Shown here: positions 32,123 through 39,909 of the stretch, in pieces | Position numbering within the stretch: position 1 is the first letter of the stretch | Layout of the letters: each line of letters opens with the position of its first letter | Source: Desulfogranum marinum | GTDB taxonomy: Bacteria; Desulfobacterota; Desulfobulbia; Desulfobulbales; Desulfobulbaceae | DNA: 64,000 nucleotides | Direction: 5' to 3' | Assembly: GCF_016918565.1 (NCBI RefSeq) | Contig: NZ_JAFFQD010000014.1 | Span: 1 to 64,000 of the forward strand | Notes under the pieces: model-generated | Told to the model about the DNA's origin: nothing | Databases searched by the model: none | What the model saw: the letters and a program-made list of their open reading frames with translations, nothing else | Program-made: the position numbers and the translations under genes

Positions 32123-34534
32123 TTAAATATCGAGATCTGCTACTTCCAGGGCATGATTCTGGATAAATTCACGTCTTGGTTCCACCTTGTCGCCCATAAG
32201 GGTGGAAAAAATATCATCCGCCATTTCAGCATCATCAATTTTAACCTGTACCAGTGTTCTGTTTTCCGGGTTCATTGTTGTTTCCCAGAGTTGCTCTGGA
32301 TTCATTTCACCCAAACCCTTATATCGCTGGAGATGACTGCCTTTAAAGGTTTCATTACGAACCAGCTCTATTAGTGCATGCCAGTCTGCAGCTTCCAATT
32401 CTTTTTCTTGACCGGTGGCACTTGTCCGTACCAGTTTAAAAGAGCCTTTTATATAATCGCTTATTTCTTTATAAATATCTAAAGCTTGGCGATATTCTCC
32501 AATAAGTGGAATATTAGGTCCCAAGGTAGACATGAGCAGCGATTGGCCGCGGAAAGTAACATCTACTTCATAGCAGGAAGGTCGCCACCTACATGGTCGA
32601 ATATTACCTATAACAGGCTTTAAGGGCGCCAAATTTTCCACTAACATTTCAATAAACTCTCTTTCCTTAAACTGATCTGCTGACTGGACTTTATTTTCCA
32701 ACAGAAACAGCGTCATTTCCTCCTGGATATTCATCCTATCCAGATGGTTTATGATTTTTTCAAAAAAAGATAATTTTTTCAGGATATCAACCATTTCTAG
32801 ACCGCTTATATCTGTATCCCGGTCTGTATAAACCTTGAAAAGTTCACTCGCCTGGGAATAAAGATGCGTGTTCAGTGCTTCGTCATCTATGAAATATTGC
32901 TCCTTTTTACCACGTCCGAGGCGATAGAGGGGAGGTTGGCCAATATAGACAAAACCATTTTCAACCAACGGTAACATCTGGCGATAGAAAAAGGTGAGCA
33001 ATAGAGTTCGAATATGCGCTCCATCCACATCGGCATCAGTCATTATTATAACTTTATGGTAGCGCAGTTTTTCTACATCAAATTCTTCTCGCCCTATTCC
33101 AGTGCCAAGAGAAGCTATGAGTTGTTTAATTTCTTCGGAGTTAAGAATTTTATCAAAGCGCGCCTTCTCCACATTCATAATCTTGCCACGTAAAGGAAGG
33201 ATAGCCTGCACCGCTCTATCCCTGCCCTGCTTTGCTGAACCGCCTGCAGAATCACCCTCGACTATAAATATTTCTCTTTCTTTAGGATCCTTGCTCTGAC
33301 ATTCAGCGAGTTTTCCGGCCATCATTACAGACAGGCCGTCCTTTTTACGTGACAGTTCCCTTGCTCTTCTCGCTGCTTCTCGTGCTCTTGCCGCTTCAAC
33401 AGCTTTACTAAGAATACGTTTGGCTACTGCAGGATTCTCTTCCAGGTATGTGGAAAGTTTCTCATTGCAGATAGACTCAACAATGGATTTTACTTCAGAA
33501 TTGCCCAACTTTGTTTTCGTCTGGCCTTCGAACTGGGGATCTGGTACACGAACAGATATAATACATGTCAATCCTTCACGGACATCATCACCACCCATTT
33601 TTTCTTTCAGATTTTTAGGGACTACGTCATCGCTTGAATACCTATTAATACATTTTGTAAGTGATGCCCTGAATCCGGCGACATGGCTACCGCCTTCCCT
33701 GGTGTTAATGTTATTAACAAAAGAAAAAACCCGTTCCGAATACCCATCAAAATACTGGAAACATACTTCTACCTGAACGTTTTCTTTTTCTCCGGTAATT
33801 AATACGGGTTCTGCGTGAATGGCTGTTCTTTTCCGGTTGAGATACTCAACATAAGAGGTAATACCGCCTTCAAAATGAAATTTATCCTCTTCGCCTGATC
33901 GCTCGTCTTTGAGATAAATTCGAATGCCTTTATTTAAAAAGGCCAGTTCGCGTAACCTGTTTTTAATGATTTCATATTTAAAGACGGTAGTTTCCGTAAA
34001 AATGGAAGCATCAGGAGTGAAATAAATGGTAGTTCCGGTCTTTTCACTTTTTCCTATTTCCTCCAGTTCGCTTGTTCGCAGACCAAATTCATAGGTCTGT
34101 TTGTAAAGCTTACCGTTGCGCCTTACTTCAGCATACGCTTTAGCACTGAGGGCATTGACCACAGAAACACCAACCCCGTGCAATCCGCCGGATACCTTGT
34201 AACTTGATTTATCAAATTTTCCGCCCGCATGGAGGGTTGTCATTACTAATTCCAGCGCAGACATATTTTCTGTAGGATGCATATCCACAGGAATACCCCT
34301 GCCATTATCAGTAACCGTCACCGAATTATCCTGGTGGATGGTAACCCTTATTCTGTCGCAGTAACCTGCTAGAGCTTCGTCAATGGAGTTATCCACAACC
34401 TCATAAATGAGATGATGTAATCCTTCTTCAGCCGTATTACCGATATACATTGACGGTCTTTTTCTTACGGCTTCAAGTCCATCCAGAACTTTTATCTGAT
34501 CCGCATCATACGACGAATGATTCTGTTCGCTCAC
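32123..34534 (-). CDS. gyrB: DNA gyrase subunit B
   Basis: ATPase subunit of gyrase, about 803 residues from the chosen GTG start at 34534, preceded by AAGGAAAAAA. The longer ATG at 34582 has no ribosome site, and its extra residues are not family-like. GHKL ATPase motifs (EVVDNSIDEALAG, GRGIPVDMH, GLHGVGVSVVNAL), the toprim EGDSAGGSAKQGRDR and MTDADVDGAHIRTLLLTFF are intact. The C-terminal QRYKGLGEMNPEQLWETTMN confirms GyrB, and the insert before it is of the proteobacterial type. Confidence 0.97.
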   Translation of the reverse strand: MSEQNHSSYDADQIKVLDGLEAVRKRPSMYIGNTAEEGLHHLIYEVVDNSIDEALAGYCDRIRVTIHQDNSVTVTDNGRGIPVDMHPTENMSALELVMTTLHAGGKFDKSSYKVSGGLHGVGVSVVNALSAKAYAEVRRNGKLYKQTYEFGLRTSELEEIGKSEKTGTTIYFTPDASIFTETTVFKYEIIKNRLRELAFLNKGIRIYLKDERSGEEDKFHFEGGITSYVEYLNRKRTAIHAEPVLITGEKENVQVEVCFQYFDGYSERVFSFVNNINTREGGSHVAGFRASLTKCINRYSSDDVVPKNLKEKMGGDDVREGLTCIISVRVPDPQFEGQTKTKLGNSEVKSIVESICNEKLSTYLEENPAVAKRILSKAVEAARAREAARRARELSRKKDGLSVMMAGKLAECQSKDPKEREIFIVEGDSAGGSAKQGRDRAVQAILPLRGKIMNVEKARFDKILNSEEIKQLIASLGTGIGREEFDVEKLRYHKVIIMTDADVDGAHIRTLLLTFFYRQMLPLVENGFVYIGQPPLYRLGRGKKEQYFIDDEALNTHLYSQASELFKVYTDRDTDISGLEMVDILKKLSFFEKIINHLDRMNIQEEMTLFLLENKVQSADQFKEREFIEMLVENLAPLKPVIGNIRPCRWRPSCYEVDVTFRGQSLLMSTLGPNIPLIGEYRQALDIYKEISDYIKGSFKLVRTSATGQEKELEAADWHALIELVRNETFKGSHLQRYKGLGEMNPEQLWETTMNPENRTLVQVKIDDAEMADDIFSTLMGDKVEPRREFIQNHALEVADLDI

Positions 34535-34618
34535 TTTTTTCCTTTTTATGAATTTAACAAGAGGAAAAACCTTTTCTATCAAATTGATAGTTGGTTTTAT
34601 ATTTTAGATTGGAAAATA

Positions 34619-35095
34619 TCAGGACTCAAACCTGTTTTTGGCTACATTTTTCGAGGTTATTTCAGGGTCAAATATTTTCCCATTCATAGCTATATAAACG
34701 CCTTTGGGAAGAATTTGGACGGCGGCAATAGCATATCCTATGTTGAAAACAGCATCACTATTCCTGAGTTTAGCCGGCTGCATGGATCCTGTTAAAACAA
34801 CAGTTTTATCTACCGATAAAAGTTTTTTTGCTGTTTCCACTATGGTATCGGTACCATGGGTGATGAGTATTCTTTGATGGGAATCCGCCTTTACACTGTC
34901 CAAAATGTATTGGCGATCAGCATCCGTCATCTCCAAAGAATCTTTTTTAAGTAACGATTCTATTTCATAAGAAAAAACAACATTTGCTTCTTCCAAAACT
35001 TCTTGTATATGAGGATCTCCTACCTGGAACTCACTTTTAGCATCAAAATAGATTTTATCGATGGTCCCTCCGGTAGTGAATATTTTAATATTCAT
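34619..35095 (-). CDS. Short asparaginase-fold protein
   Basis: A 158-residue protein matching only the N-terminal domain of L-asparaginases: KIFTTGGTIDK with the first catalytic Thr, LITHGTDTIVETAKKL with the second Thr-Asp pair, and VVLTGSMQPAKLRNSDA. Full asparaginases have about 330 residues and complete the active site with a C-terminal domain, which is absent; the next gene begins right after, so this is not a frameshift. Half-size proteins of this type recur in many bacteria, and their activity is not established. It lies between gyrB and dnaN and is probably co-transcribed with dnaN (18 bp). Confidence 0.8.
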   Translation of the reverse strand: MNIKIFTTGGTIDKIYFDAKSEFQVGDPHIQEVLEEANVVFSYEIESLLKKDSLEMTDADRQYILDSVKADSHQRILITHGTDTIVETAKKLLSVDKTVVLTGSMQPAKLRNSDAVFNIGYAIAAVQILPKGVYIAMNGKIFDPEITSKNVAKNRFES

Positions 35096-35113
35096 TTTAT
35101 AATCTATTTATTA

Positions 35114-36244
35114 TTATAATTTCATAGGCATAATAACACTTATAAAACCTTCATCATCATCAGAAGTTATAAGACATGGACTTGCATCTGAATTTATACT
35201 TGCCTTAATTACATCTCCATCTATTACTTGAAGGGTGTCCATAAAGTACCTGCAGTTAAATCCCATAGAAAGAGATTCTCCTTCGTACTCAACAGTAAAC
35301 TCATCTTTTGCCGATCCAAAATCGGCATTTTGTGAAGTAAGCACCATATTAGTGTCTGTAATTTCCATCTTAATGGCATGGAATAGATCTTCTGTAAAAA
35401 GGTTTATTCTCTTTAAACTCTCTAAAAACCGAATACGATCAATGAGAATTGTATTATCACTTGATAGACCTTGTAATATAGATTGATAATCAGGGAATTC
35501 TCCTTCCATTAGTCTTATAATGAGTAAACTGTCATTACTCTTTAAAACAGCCTGCTTTTCTTCTATACCAAAGGAAAAATTATCTGCATTATCACAAAAT
35601 TTTCGGATTTCCTGAACCCCTCTTCGGGGAATGAGAGTAATTGGATTCATTTCCAGGCTGTTTAAACTTTCATCAACTTCTTTGCTCATAATTGTCAATC
35701 TATGGCCATCAGAAGAGATCATTTTTAAAAAAAGCTTATCCTCTTCTTTTACTTTTTGAAAAAGCGCAGCCGTGAGACTGAACATGTTTTCTTTATCCTG
35801 GGCAATGGAAAAAATTGTTTTATCGACAAGATCGGCAATGATGGTACTGTCAACATTCACCATGGCTTCTTCATTGTATTCAGGAAATTGCGGAAACTCA
35901 TCGCTTAGCATTCCGGCCAATCTGTAGACACTGGGTCCTGCTGTAATTTCTACCCAGTTTTTTTTCTCTTCTTTAAATGCAATAACCGATGATCCGGATT
36001 CCCTTGCTAACTCAAACAATTTTTTAGCCGGTAAGGTTAAACTACCTGGTGAGAGGACTTCTGCGGGTACGGTCTGTTTTAGACCTATTTCTAAATCTGT
36101 GCCGGTAAACGTTACCTTATCATGCCCTACTTCCAATAAAACATTTGATAAAATAGCTAGGGTTCCCTTTTTGCTGGTAATGTTTTGCTGGGTGCTGATT
36201 GCCCTAAGTAAGTCATCCCTGCTTATGTTGAATTGAAAGGCCAT
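35114..36244 (-). CDS. dnaN: DNA polymerase III beta subunit (sliding clamp)
   Basis: The ring-shaped processivity clamp of the replicative polymerase, 376 residues with three repeated clamp domains. N-terminal MAFQFNISRDDLLRAISTQQ and VLLEVGHDKVTFTGTDLEIG, the central RRGVQEIRKFCDNADNFSFG and the C-terminal MGFNCRYFMDTLQVIDGD with PCLITSDDDEGFISVIMPMK are characteristic; the last segment forms the hydrophobic cleft that binds polymerases. It reads away from the candidate origin. dnaA, often its neighbour, is not in the window. Confidence 0.97.
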   Translation of the reverse strand: MAFQFNISRDDLLRAISTQQNITSKKGTLAILSNVLLEVGHDKVTFTGTDLEIGLKQTVPAEVLSPGSLTLPAKKLFELARESGSSVIAFKEEKKNWVEITAGPSVYRLAGMLSDEFPQFPEYNEEAMVNVDSTIIADLVDKTIFSIAQDKENMFSLTAALFQKVKEEDKLFLKMISSDGHRLTIMSKEVDESLNSLEMNPITLIPRRGVQEIRKFCDNADNFSFGIEEKQAVLKSNDSLLIIRLMEGEFPDYQSILQGLSSDNTILIDRIRFLESLKRINLFTEDLFHAIKMEITDTNMVLTSQNADFGSAKDEFTVEYEGESLSMGFNCRYFMDTLQVIDGDVIKASINSDASPCLITSDDDEGFISVIMPMKL

Positions 36245-36276
36245 ATTAATAATCCTTCTTTATATATATAAATTTA

Positions 36277-36475
36277 TTATTGTTATTAAAGGTGTTTGTT
36301 TGTTGGTATTAAATATAAACTATTAATTTAATTAACTTTTTAAAGTTTATAACAAAGTTCATCTCTTTTTAATCATTCGTTGAAAAACACATTTTTTCTG
36401 TCAAAACAGAGTTATTAACATATGATGAACAGGGTTATCATAAAGTTATTAATAAAGGTTCTGAAAATACCCCAA
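36277..36475. repeat. Module A of a 200-bp direct duplication
   Basis: This segment matches 36998-37196 at a constant offset of 721 bp. Anchors are a 54-bp stretch around TTGGTATTAAATATAA (about 47 of 54 identical), CAGAGTTATTAACA at 36407, and AGTTATTAA at 36444. The constant spacing shows a real duplication with diverged sequence and keeps the DnaA-box-like motif in register. Confidence 0.7.
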
Positions 36476-36586
36476 AAAAACTGAAATATCAAATAAATAA
36501 TATCATTTCAGCACATCTGAAAACTACAAATAAGACCCAAAAAAATAGCTTTCAGAACTTTATCTGATAGAAGCCTATTAAATCTC

Positions 36587-36886
36587 TTATCCGGCACCAT
36601 GGAAGGCACTAATTTGCCATGAAATATTGAAAGATAAAGGGACGTAATCGTCGAGGTTGAATTGATAGAATAATCCATGAAGAATTTGATTCTTGTAGAT
36701 TCTCTGAGCGGCCTGGAATTGAGGATGATTGATAATCTGGAGGGCCGTGTATTTTGTTTGATCAAATGGATCACATAAATCCTGTCCGCTAAGATCTCCC
36801 TCTTCTCTTACTGTCTGTATATATGGTCGATTATATCTTACAGGGTAGAAATTAATTTTTAGGTATCTCAGACTGTTAAAACCCAA
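36587..36886 (-). CDS. Small open reading frame inside the candidate origin, coding doubtful
   Basis: A 99-codon frame with a plausible amino-acid mix (DLCDPFDQTKYTALQIINHP, FNLDDYVPLSFNISW) but a TTG start directly abutting GAGGGA, which is poor initiation spacing. I recognise no domain. It lies between the two copies of the duplicated module. It may be a fragment of a larger gene inserted between them or a chance frame. Confidence 0.3.
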   Translation of the reverse strand: MGFNSLRYLKINFYPVRYNRPYIQTVREEGDLSGQDLCDPFDQTKYTALQIINHPQFQAAQRIYKNQILHGLFYQFNLDDYVPLSFNISWQISAFHGAG

Positions 36887-36997
36887 TCCCTCGGAATTTA
36901 GCGTTTACCCGATTATTAGTAGAAAAATTATCCCCGTAAGGAAATAAGTGGCTATTCGAAGGGTCATAATAATAAGTTTTTTTTATATAATTCTTTG

Positions 36998-37196
36998 TTA
37001 TTGCTATTAAGGGTGTTTGGATGTTGGTATTAAATATAACTAATTAATTTTATTAAATATTTATAGTTAAAAATTATGTTTGCTCCCTGCTTAATGGGAG
37101 TTGATAAATCTCATTTATATATTAAATCAGAGTTATTAACAGGTTATCAACACTATTATAATACAGTTATTAAGAAAGACTGTTTAAAAAGTATAA
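36998..37196. repeat. Module B of a 200-bp direct duplication
   Basis: Second copy of the module at 36277-36475, in the same orientation and at a fixed 721-bp distance. This copy carries two adjacent DnaA-box-like motifs, TTATTAACA (37133) and TTATCAACA (37144), separated by two bases, where module A has only the first. It lies just upstream of the serine hydrolase gene and may also contain its promoter. Confidence 0.7.
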
Positions 37197-37233
37197 AAAC
37201 AATCAAAGTACAGGTAAATAGTTACTTTTTATT

Positions 37234-38358
37234 ATGATAAATATCAGGAATGGCAATAGAGAAAAACTGCTTAGGAATCTTTGTCGATCCGGAGTGGAAC
37301 AGAATGTTTTTCCAGGGTGTATGGCAGCTATCAGTATAGGAACCGGTCATAGTCGACAAAGATTTGTCGCAGGTGCCGGTCAGCTTGCCTTTCAGGCAAA
37401 TACTCAGCCTGTGAATAGAGGCACCTTTTTTGATTTAGCATCTTTGACAAAACCCTTGTGTACAAGCCTTTGCGTATTGCAGCTTATCAAGCAAGGGAAG
37501 CTTGCGTGGGATACTTTACTTGTCGATTGCGTAAAAGCCCTGAAAAGAGATTCAGATAAGGCAAATATCAGTATAGAACACCTTCTTACCCATAGTTCAG
37601 GTTTAAAGGCATACAGACCCTATTTTAGATTATTTAAAAGTGTTTTTGCAAAGGAAGATAAAGCCAAGTTGTTGTACTATATTCATCATGAAAAAATTGT
37701 ATATCAGCCTGGTACGAAAAATATATACAGTGATTTAGGGTATATTTTATTAGGGGAAATTATTGAACAGCAAACAAACAAGCGATTAGACCAATTTTTT
37801 ACTGAGCAAATAACTCGGAAACTTAACCTGGAAAAACATCTTTTTTTTATTCCGCTGGATCAGGCAGGAACTCGCCAACCTCTTCAGGATTGTGCTGCCA
37901 CTGAAAAGTGTCCTTGGCGAGGTAGGGTTATGCAGGGGGAAGTACATGATGAACACTGCTGGCTACTTGGAGGTGTTGCCGGACACGCAGGTTTGTTCGG
38001 TAATATAGACGGCGTGTTGGGGTTATGTGAATTGGTGTTCGACCAGTGGCTGGGAAAAGGAGATGGATCTTGTTTGTTGAGCAACCAGTTTGAGCAACTT
38101 TTTATACGTACAAATAATAAGTTGAGTTGGTATAGAGGGTTTGACAGGCCTACTCCTGGCGGGTCAAGCAGCGGACGTTATTTTTCTGAAAAAAGCGCGG
38201 GACATCTTGGATTTAGCGGAACTTCGTTTTGGATGGATCCGGAAAAAGAAATAGTCGTTGTTCTGCTAACTAACAGAGTAAATCCTTCCCGTAAGAACAT
38301 AAAAATACGCTCTTTCAGACCTTGGTTTCATGATAATATAATGGAACATTTTTTTTAA
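37234..38358 (+). CDS. Beta-lactamase/class C-family serine hydrolase
   Basis: A 374-residue protein of the serine beta-lactamase/PBP fold. It has the nucleophile motif S-x-x-K in LASLTKPLCTSL (about residue 70), the second motif Y-S-D in NIYSDLGYILLGE (Asp in place of the usual Asn) and a C-terminal HLGFSGTSFWMD with H-x-G instead of K-T-G. This pattern is common in EstB-like esterases, D-aminopeptidases and muropeptide-related hydrolases. The GGVAGHAGLFG segment is typical of the YbbE/PBP4*-like group. No signal peptide is evident, so a cytoplasmic role such as cell-wall recycling is possible. Followed by a strong terminator. Confidence 0.88.
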   Translation: MINIRNGNREKLLRNLCRSGVEQNVFPGCMAAISIGTGHSRQRFVAGAGQLAFQANTQPVNRGTFFDLASLTKPLCTSLCVLQLIKQGKLAWDTLLVDCVKALKRDSDKANISIEHLLTHSSGLKAYRPYFRLFKSVFAKEDKAKLLYYIHHEKIVYQPGTKNIYSDLGYILLGEIIEQQTNKRLDQFFTEQITRKLNLEKHLFFIPLDQAGTRQPLQDCAATEKCPWRGRVMQGEVHDEHCWLLGGVAGHAGLFGNIDGVLGLCELVFDQWLGKGDGSCLLSNQFEQLFIRTNNKLSWYRGFDRPTPGGSSSGRYFSEKSAGHLGFSGTSFWMDPEKEIVVVLLTNRVNPSRKNIKIRSFRPWFHDNIMEHFF

Positions 38359-38362
38359 TTAT

Positions 38363-38400
38363 AAAAAAAGCCCTGCTAAAAGAAAAGCAGGGCTTTTTTA
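38363..38400 (+). terminator. Rho-independent terminator
   Basis: AAAAAAAGCCCTGCT, a short A-rich loop and AGCAGGGCTTTTTT make a near-perfect stem with a T-tract, 5 bp after the serine hydrolase stop. The A-tract on the other side lets it also serve the opposing sulfur cluster that ends at 38429. Confidence 0.93.
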
Positions 38401-38428
38401 AATTACTACCTCAGAAAAGCAGCAAGAT

Positions 38429-38617
38429 CTACCACCAGCAAACAGTCTTGTCTGCAGCATATATTTTCTGCACCAAGACATCATAGTTGGGCTGGTCTAA
38501 ATAGAGTTTAAATTCATCAGCATCGCGATCGCGATTGAGAACTCCAACAAGTGTCTCTATATCACTGGTTGGCTCTGAGCGGTAAACCTGCAGGATTTTC
38601 ATTTTTTCGTCACTCAT
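38429..38617 (-). CDS. Small conserved protein of the sulfur-trafficking cluster
   Basis: A 62-residue protein ending in KTVCWW, with one Cys three residues from the C-terminus. It is shorter than TusB/DsrH (about 95) but its composition and C-terminal aromatic residues recall that group. ATG follows AGGAGGTAGAACC, which overlaps the stop of the preceding gene. It is the last of four genes (tusA, DsrE-like, two small proteins). In YTD-type clusters two hypothetical proteins accompany YedE, TusA and a DsrE-like protein; this would be one of them. Confidence 0.75.
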   Translation of the reverse strand: MSDEKMKILQVYRSEPTSDIETLVGVLNRDRDADEFKLYLDQPNYDVLVQKIYAADKTVCWW

Positions 38618-38629
38618 GGTTCTACCTCC

Positions 38630-38977
38630 TCAACCACCGCATGCCGCTGGCGGCTCATGGGATCCTTTGGGCATACCAAAAGGAATAATAACATCTGCAT
38701 CGCGCATTTTTTCGCCGAGTTCTTCCAAGGAAATGTTTTCAATTTCAGAACCTTCAGGCATGTCGGTAGGTGCTTCAGCACCACAGCTATACACCTGACC
38801 TTCCATATCGGCGATCCAGGCAATGTTTTCCGTCATGTATTCTGTCATGTTCGGAAATTCGCCATTCATGATGACCGGATAAGCATAATGATTTTCAACA
38901 GCAAGACCCAATCCGGAGCGAATGCCGTCATTGTATATACGGTTGGCTACCAGGATATATACTTTTAATGATTCCAT
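38630..38977 (-). CDS. Small DsrE/F-like protein ending in Cys-Gly-Gly
   Basis: A 115-residue soluble protein with a DsrE/F-like start (MESLKVYILVANRIYNDGIR), a central Cys (GQVYSCGAEAP) and a C-terminus ending PPAACGG. A terminal Gly-Gly is the hallmark of activated sulfur carriers such as ThiS and MoaD, although the fold here is different. It sits between the DsrE-like gene (12 bp) and the 62-residue gene. It is likely the second hypothetical protein of the YTD-type cluster. The function is unknown; sulfur transfer is inferred from context and cysteines. Confidence 0.78.
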   Translation of the reverse strand: MESLKVYILVANRIYNDGIRSGLGLAVENHYAYPVIMNGEFPNMTEYMTENIAWIADMEGQVYSCGAEAPTDMPEGSEIENISLEELGEKMRDADVIIPFGMPKGSHEPPAACGG

Positions 38978-38989
38978 ATCGGTATCTCC

Positions 38990-39322
38990 TTACATTACGA
39001 TATACTTTTCACACTGCTCAAGAACTGCACCGTGAAAAGCCTGGGTACGCATCTGCTTGTCAATAAGACCACGTGGAATGTCTTTTTCGTGATCAAAACC
39101 TTCACAGATGTAGCTGTCAGTACAAATTGCCAGGTTTTCAGTTTTGATGAGCTGAGCCAGCTCCCAAAATTCAGGGCTTTTTGTAAGGTGAACAGATTTA
39201 AAAGTAAAAAAGATCATTACTTCCTTACCAGCGCGTATAGCAGCCTGGGTGAGACCGAGGATATGACGCATATTCTGGGGGCAGGTAACGAAGATACCGA
39301 ATTTATTAGCATCAGCAGCCAT
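38990..39322 (-). CDS. DsrE-family sulfur-transfer protein
   Basis: A 110-residue DsrE-fold protein: FGIFVTCPQNMRHILGLTQA with a conserved Cys near residue 14, then GKEVMIFFTFKSVHL and a central KTENLAICTDSYICEG with two more cysteines. DsrE-family proteins accept and pass persulfides, often from TusA. It lies 40 bp downstream of tusA and is followed by two small proteins. With the divergent YeeE/YedE transporter this makes the YTD gene set. Confidence 0.85.
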   Translation of the reverse strand: MAADANKFGIFVTCPQNMRHILGLTQAAIRAGKEVMIFFTFKSVHLTKSPEFWELAQLIKTENLAICTDSYICEGFDHEKDIPRGLIDKQMRTQAFHGAVLEQCEKYIVM

Positions 39323-39362
39323 TAGCTTTTGCCTCCTTTAAAAGGATTTGTTAACGATATAA

Positions 39363-39620
39363 TTATCCTTTCTTGATGAAAAAGCTAATATATCCACTTT
39401 CTTCTTTTTCGCCCAGGTATTCATGACCAGCACGGTCACACCAGCCGGGAATATCATTTCTGGAACCTGGATCAGTTCCCATGACGTGGAGAACATCGCC
39501 GGAACCAAGCTTACCCATTTCTTTCTTGGTACGGAGTAACGGCATGGGGCAACTCAGTCCTTTTGCATCGAGTACGGAAGTAACCTCGATACCTTCAGGT
39601 GCTACTTTTACATCACTCAT
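39363..39620 (-). CDS. tusA: TusA-family sulfur carrier
   Basis: An 85-residue TusA-fold protein. The hallmark CPMP motif, with its persulfide-bearing Cys, is in DAKGLSCPMPLLRTKKEMGK, followed by GDVLHVMGTDPGSRNDIPGW, also typical. TusA carries sulfane sulfur to DsrE-type acceptors, thiouridine synthesis or dissimilatory enzymes. Its place at the head of the leftward cluster and beside a YeeE/YedE transporter points to sulfur import and dissimilation rather than tRNA modification. The start follows AGGAGGAAAAA. Confidence 0.94.
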   Translation of the reverse strand: MSDVKVAPEGIEVTSVLDAKGLSCPMPLLRTKKEMGKLGSGDVLHVMGTDPGSRNDIPGWCDRAGHEYLGEKEESGYISFFIKKG

Positions 39621-39682
39621 TTTTTCCTCCTGATAAAATAACAGTTTTAATTGTCTGTTTTAAACATGAAAAAAGACAGTTT

Positions 39683-39711
39683 AAGGTATAGAAAAAAGGT
39701 TTCTTTGTCAA
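39683..39711 (-). promoter_or_regulatory. Candidate promoter of the tusA cluster
   Basis: On the minus strand, TTGACA (39711-39706) and TACCTT (39688-39683) are separated by 17 bp, a good sigma-70 arrangement, 63 bp upstream of the tusA start. Confidence 0.5.
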
Positions 39712-39817
39712 GGTGAATCAAAAACAAACTGAATAGCTATTCATGCCTTGTTTTTCCGTCACTTTTGATGAATGAATATTCAATATTGTGCTATAATGGT
39801 CTGTTTCATTGAGGTTA

Positions 39818-39846
39818 TTGACAAATTGAAAGGCTACAGGTATCTT
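39818..39846 (+). promoter_or_regulatory. Candidate promoter of the YeeE/YedE gene
   Basis: TTGACA (39818-39823) and TATCTT (39841-39846) with a 17-bp spacer lie 64 bp before the gene. An additional extended -10-like TGCTATAAT occurs at 39789-39797. Together with the opposing promoter this forms a 289-bp divergent control region. Confidence 0.55.
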
Positions 39847-39909
39847 ATCAACTTTTTGAGGCTTTCTGCGAAAAAGAGGTACTTTATAAAGGGTTTAAGG
39901 AGGCAGTGA

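Larger units (their letters stand above)
36245..37233. other. Candidate replication origin region (oriC) upstream of dnaN
   Basis: A 989-bp AT-rich intergenic region between divergent dnaN and the serine hydrolase gene. It contains DnaA-box-like 9-mers close to TTATNCACA: TTATTAACA at 36412-36420 and 37133-37141, TTATCAACA at 37144-37152, and poorer matches such as TTATCATAA at 36435. The flanking genes diverge from it (leftward dnaN-gyrBA, rightward 37.2-46.9 kb apart from the sulfur cluster), and parS lies about 23 kb away, all consistent with an origin. It also contains a duplicated module and a small open frame. No exact TTATCCACA is present, so this stays a candidate. Confidence 0.45.

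Noticed and set aside
34536-34582. Upstream ATG for gyrB at 34582
   Set aside because: No ribosome site and the extra residues are not part of the family; the GTG at 34534 has AAGGA at good distance.
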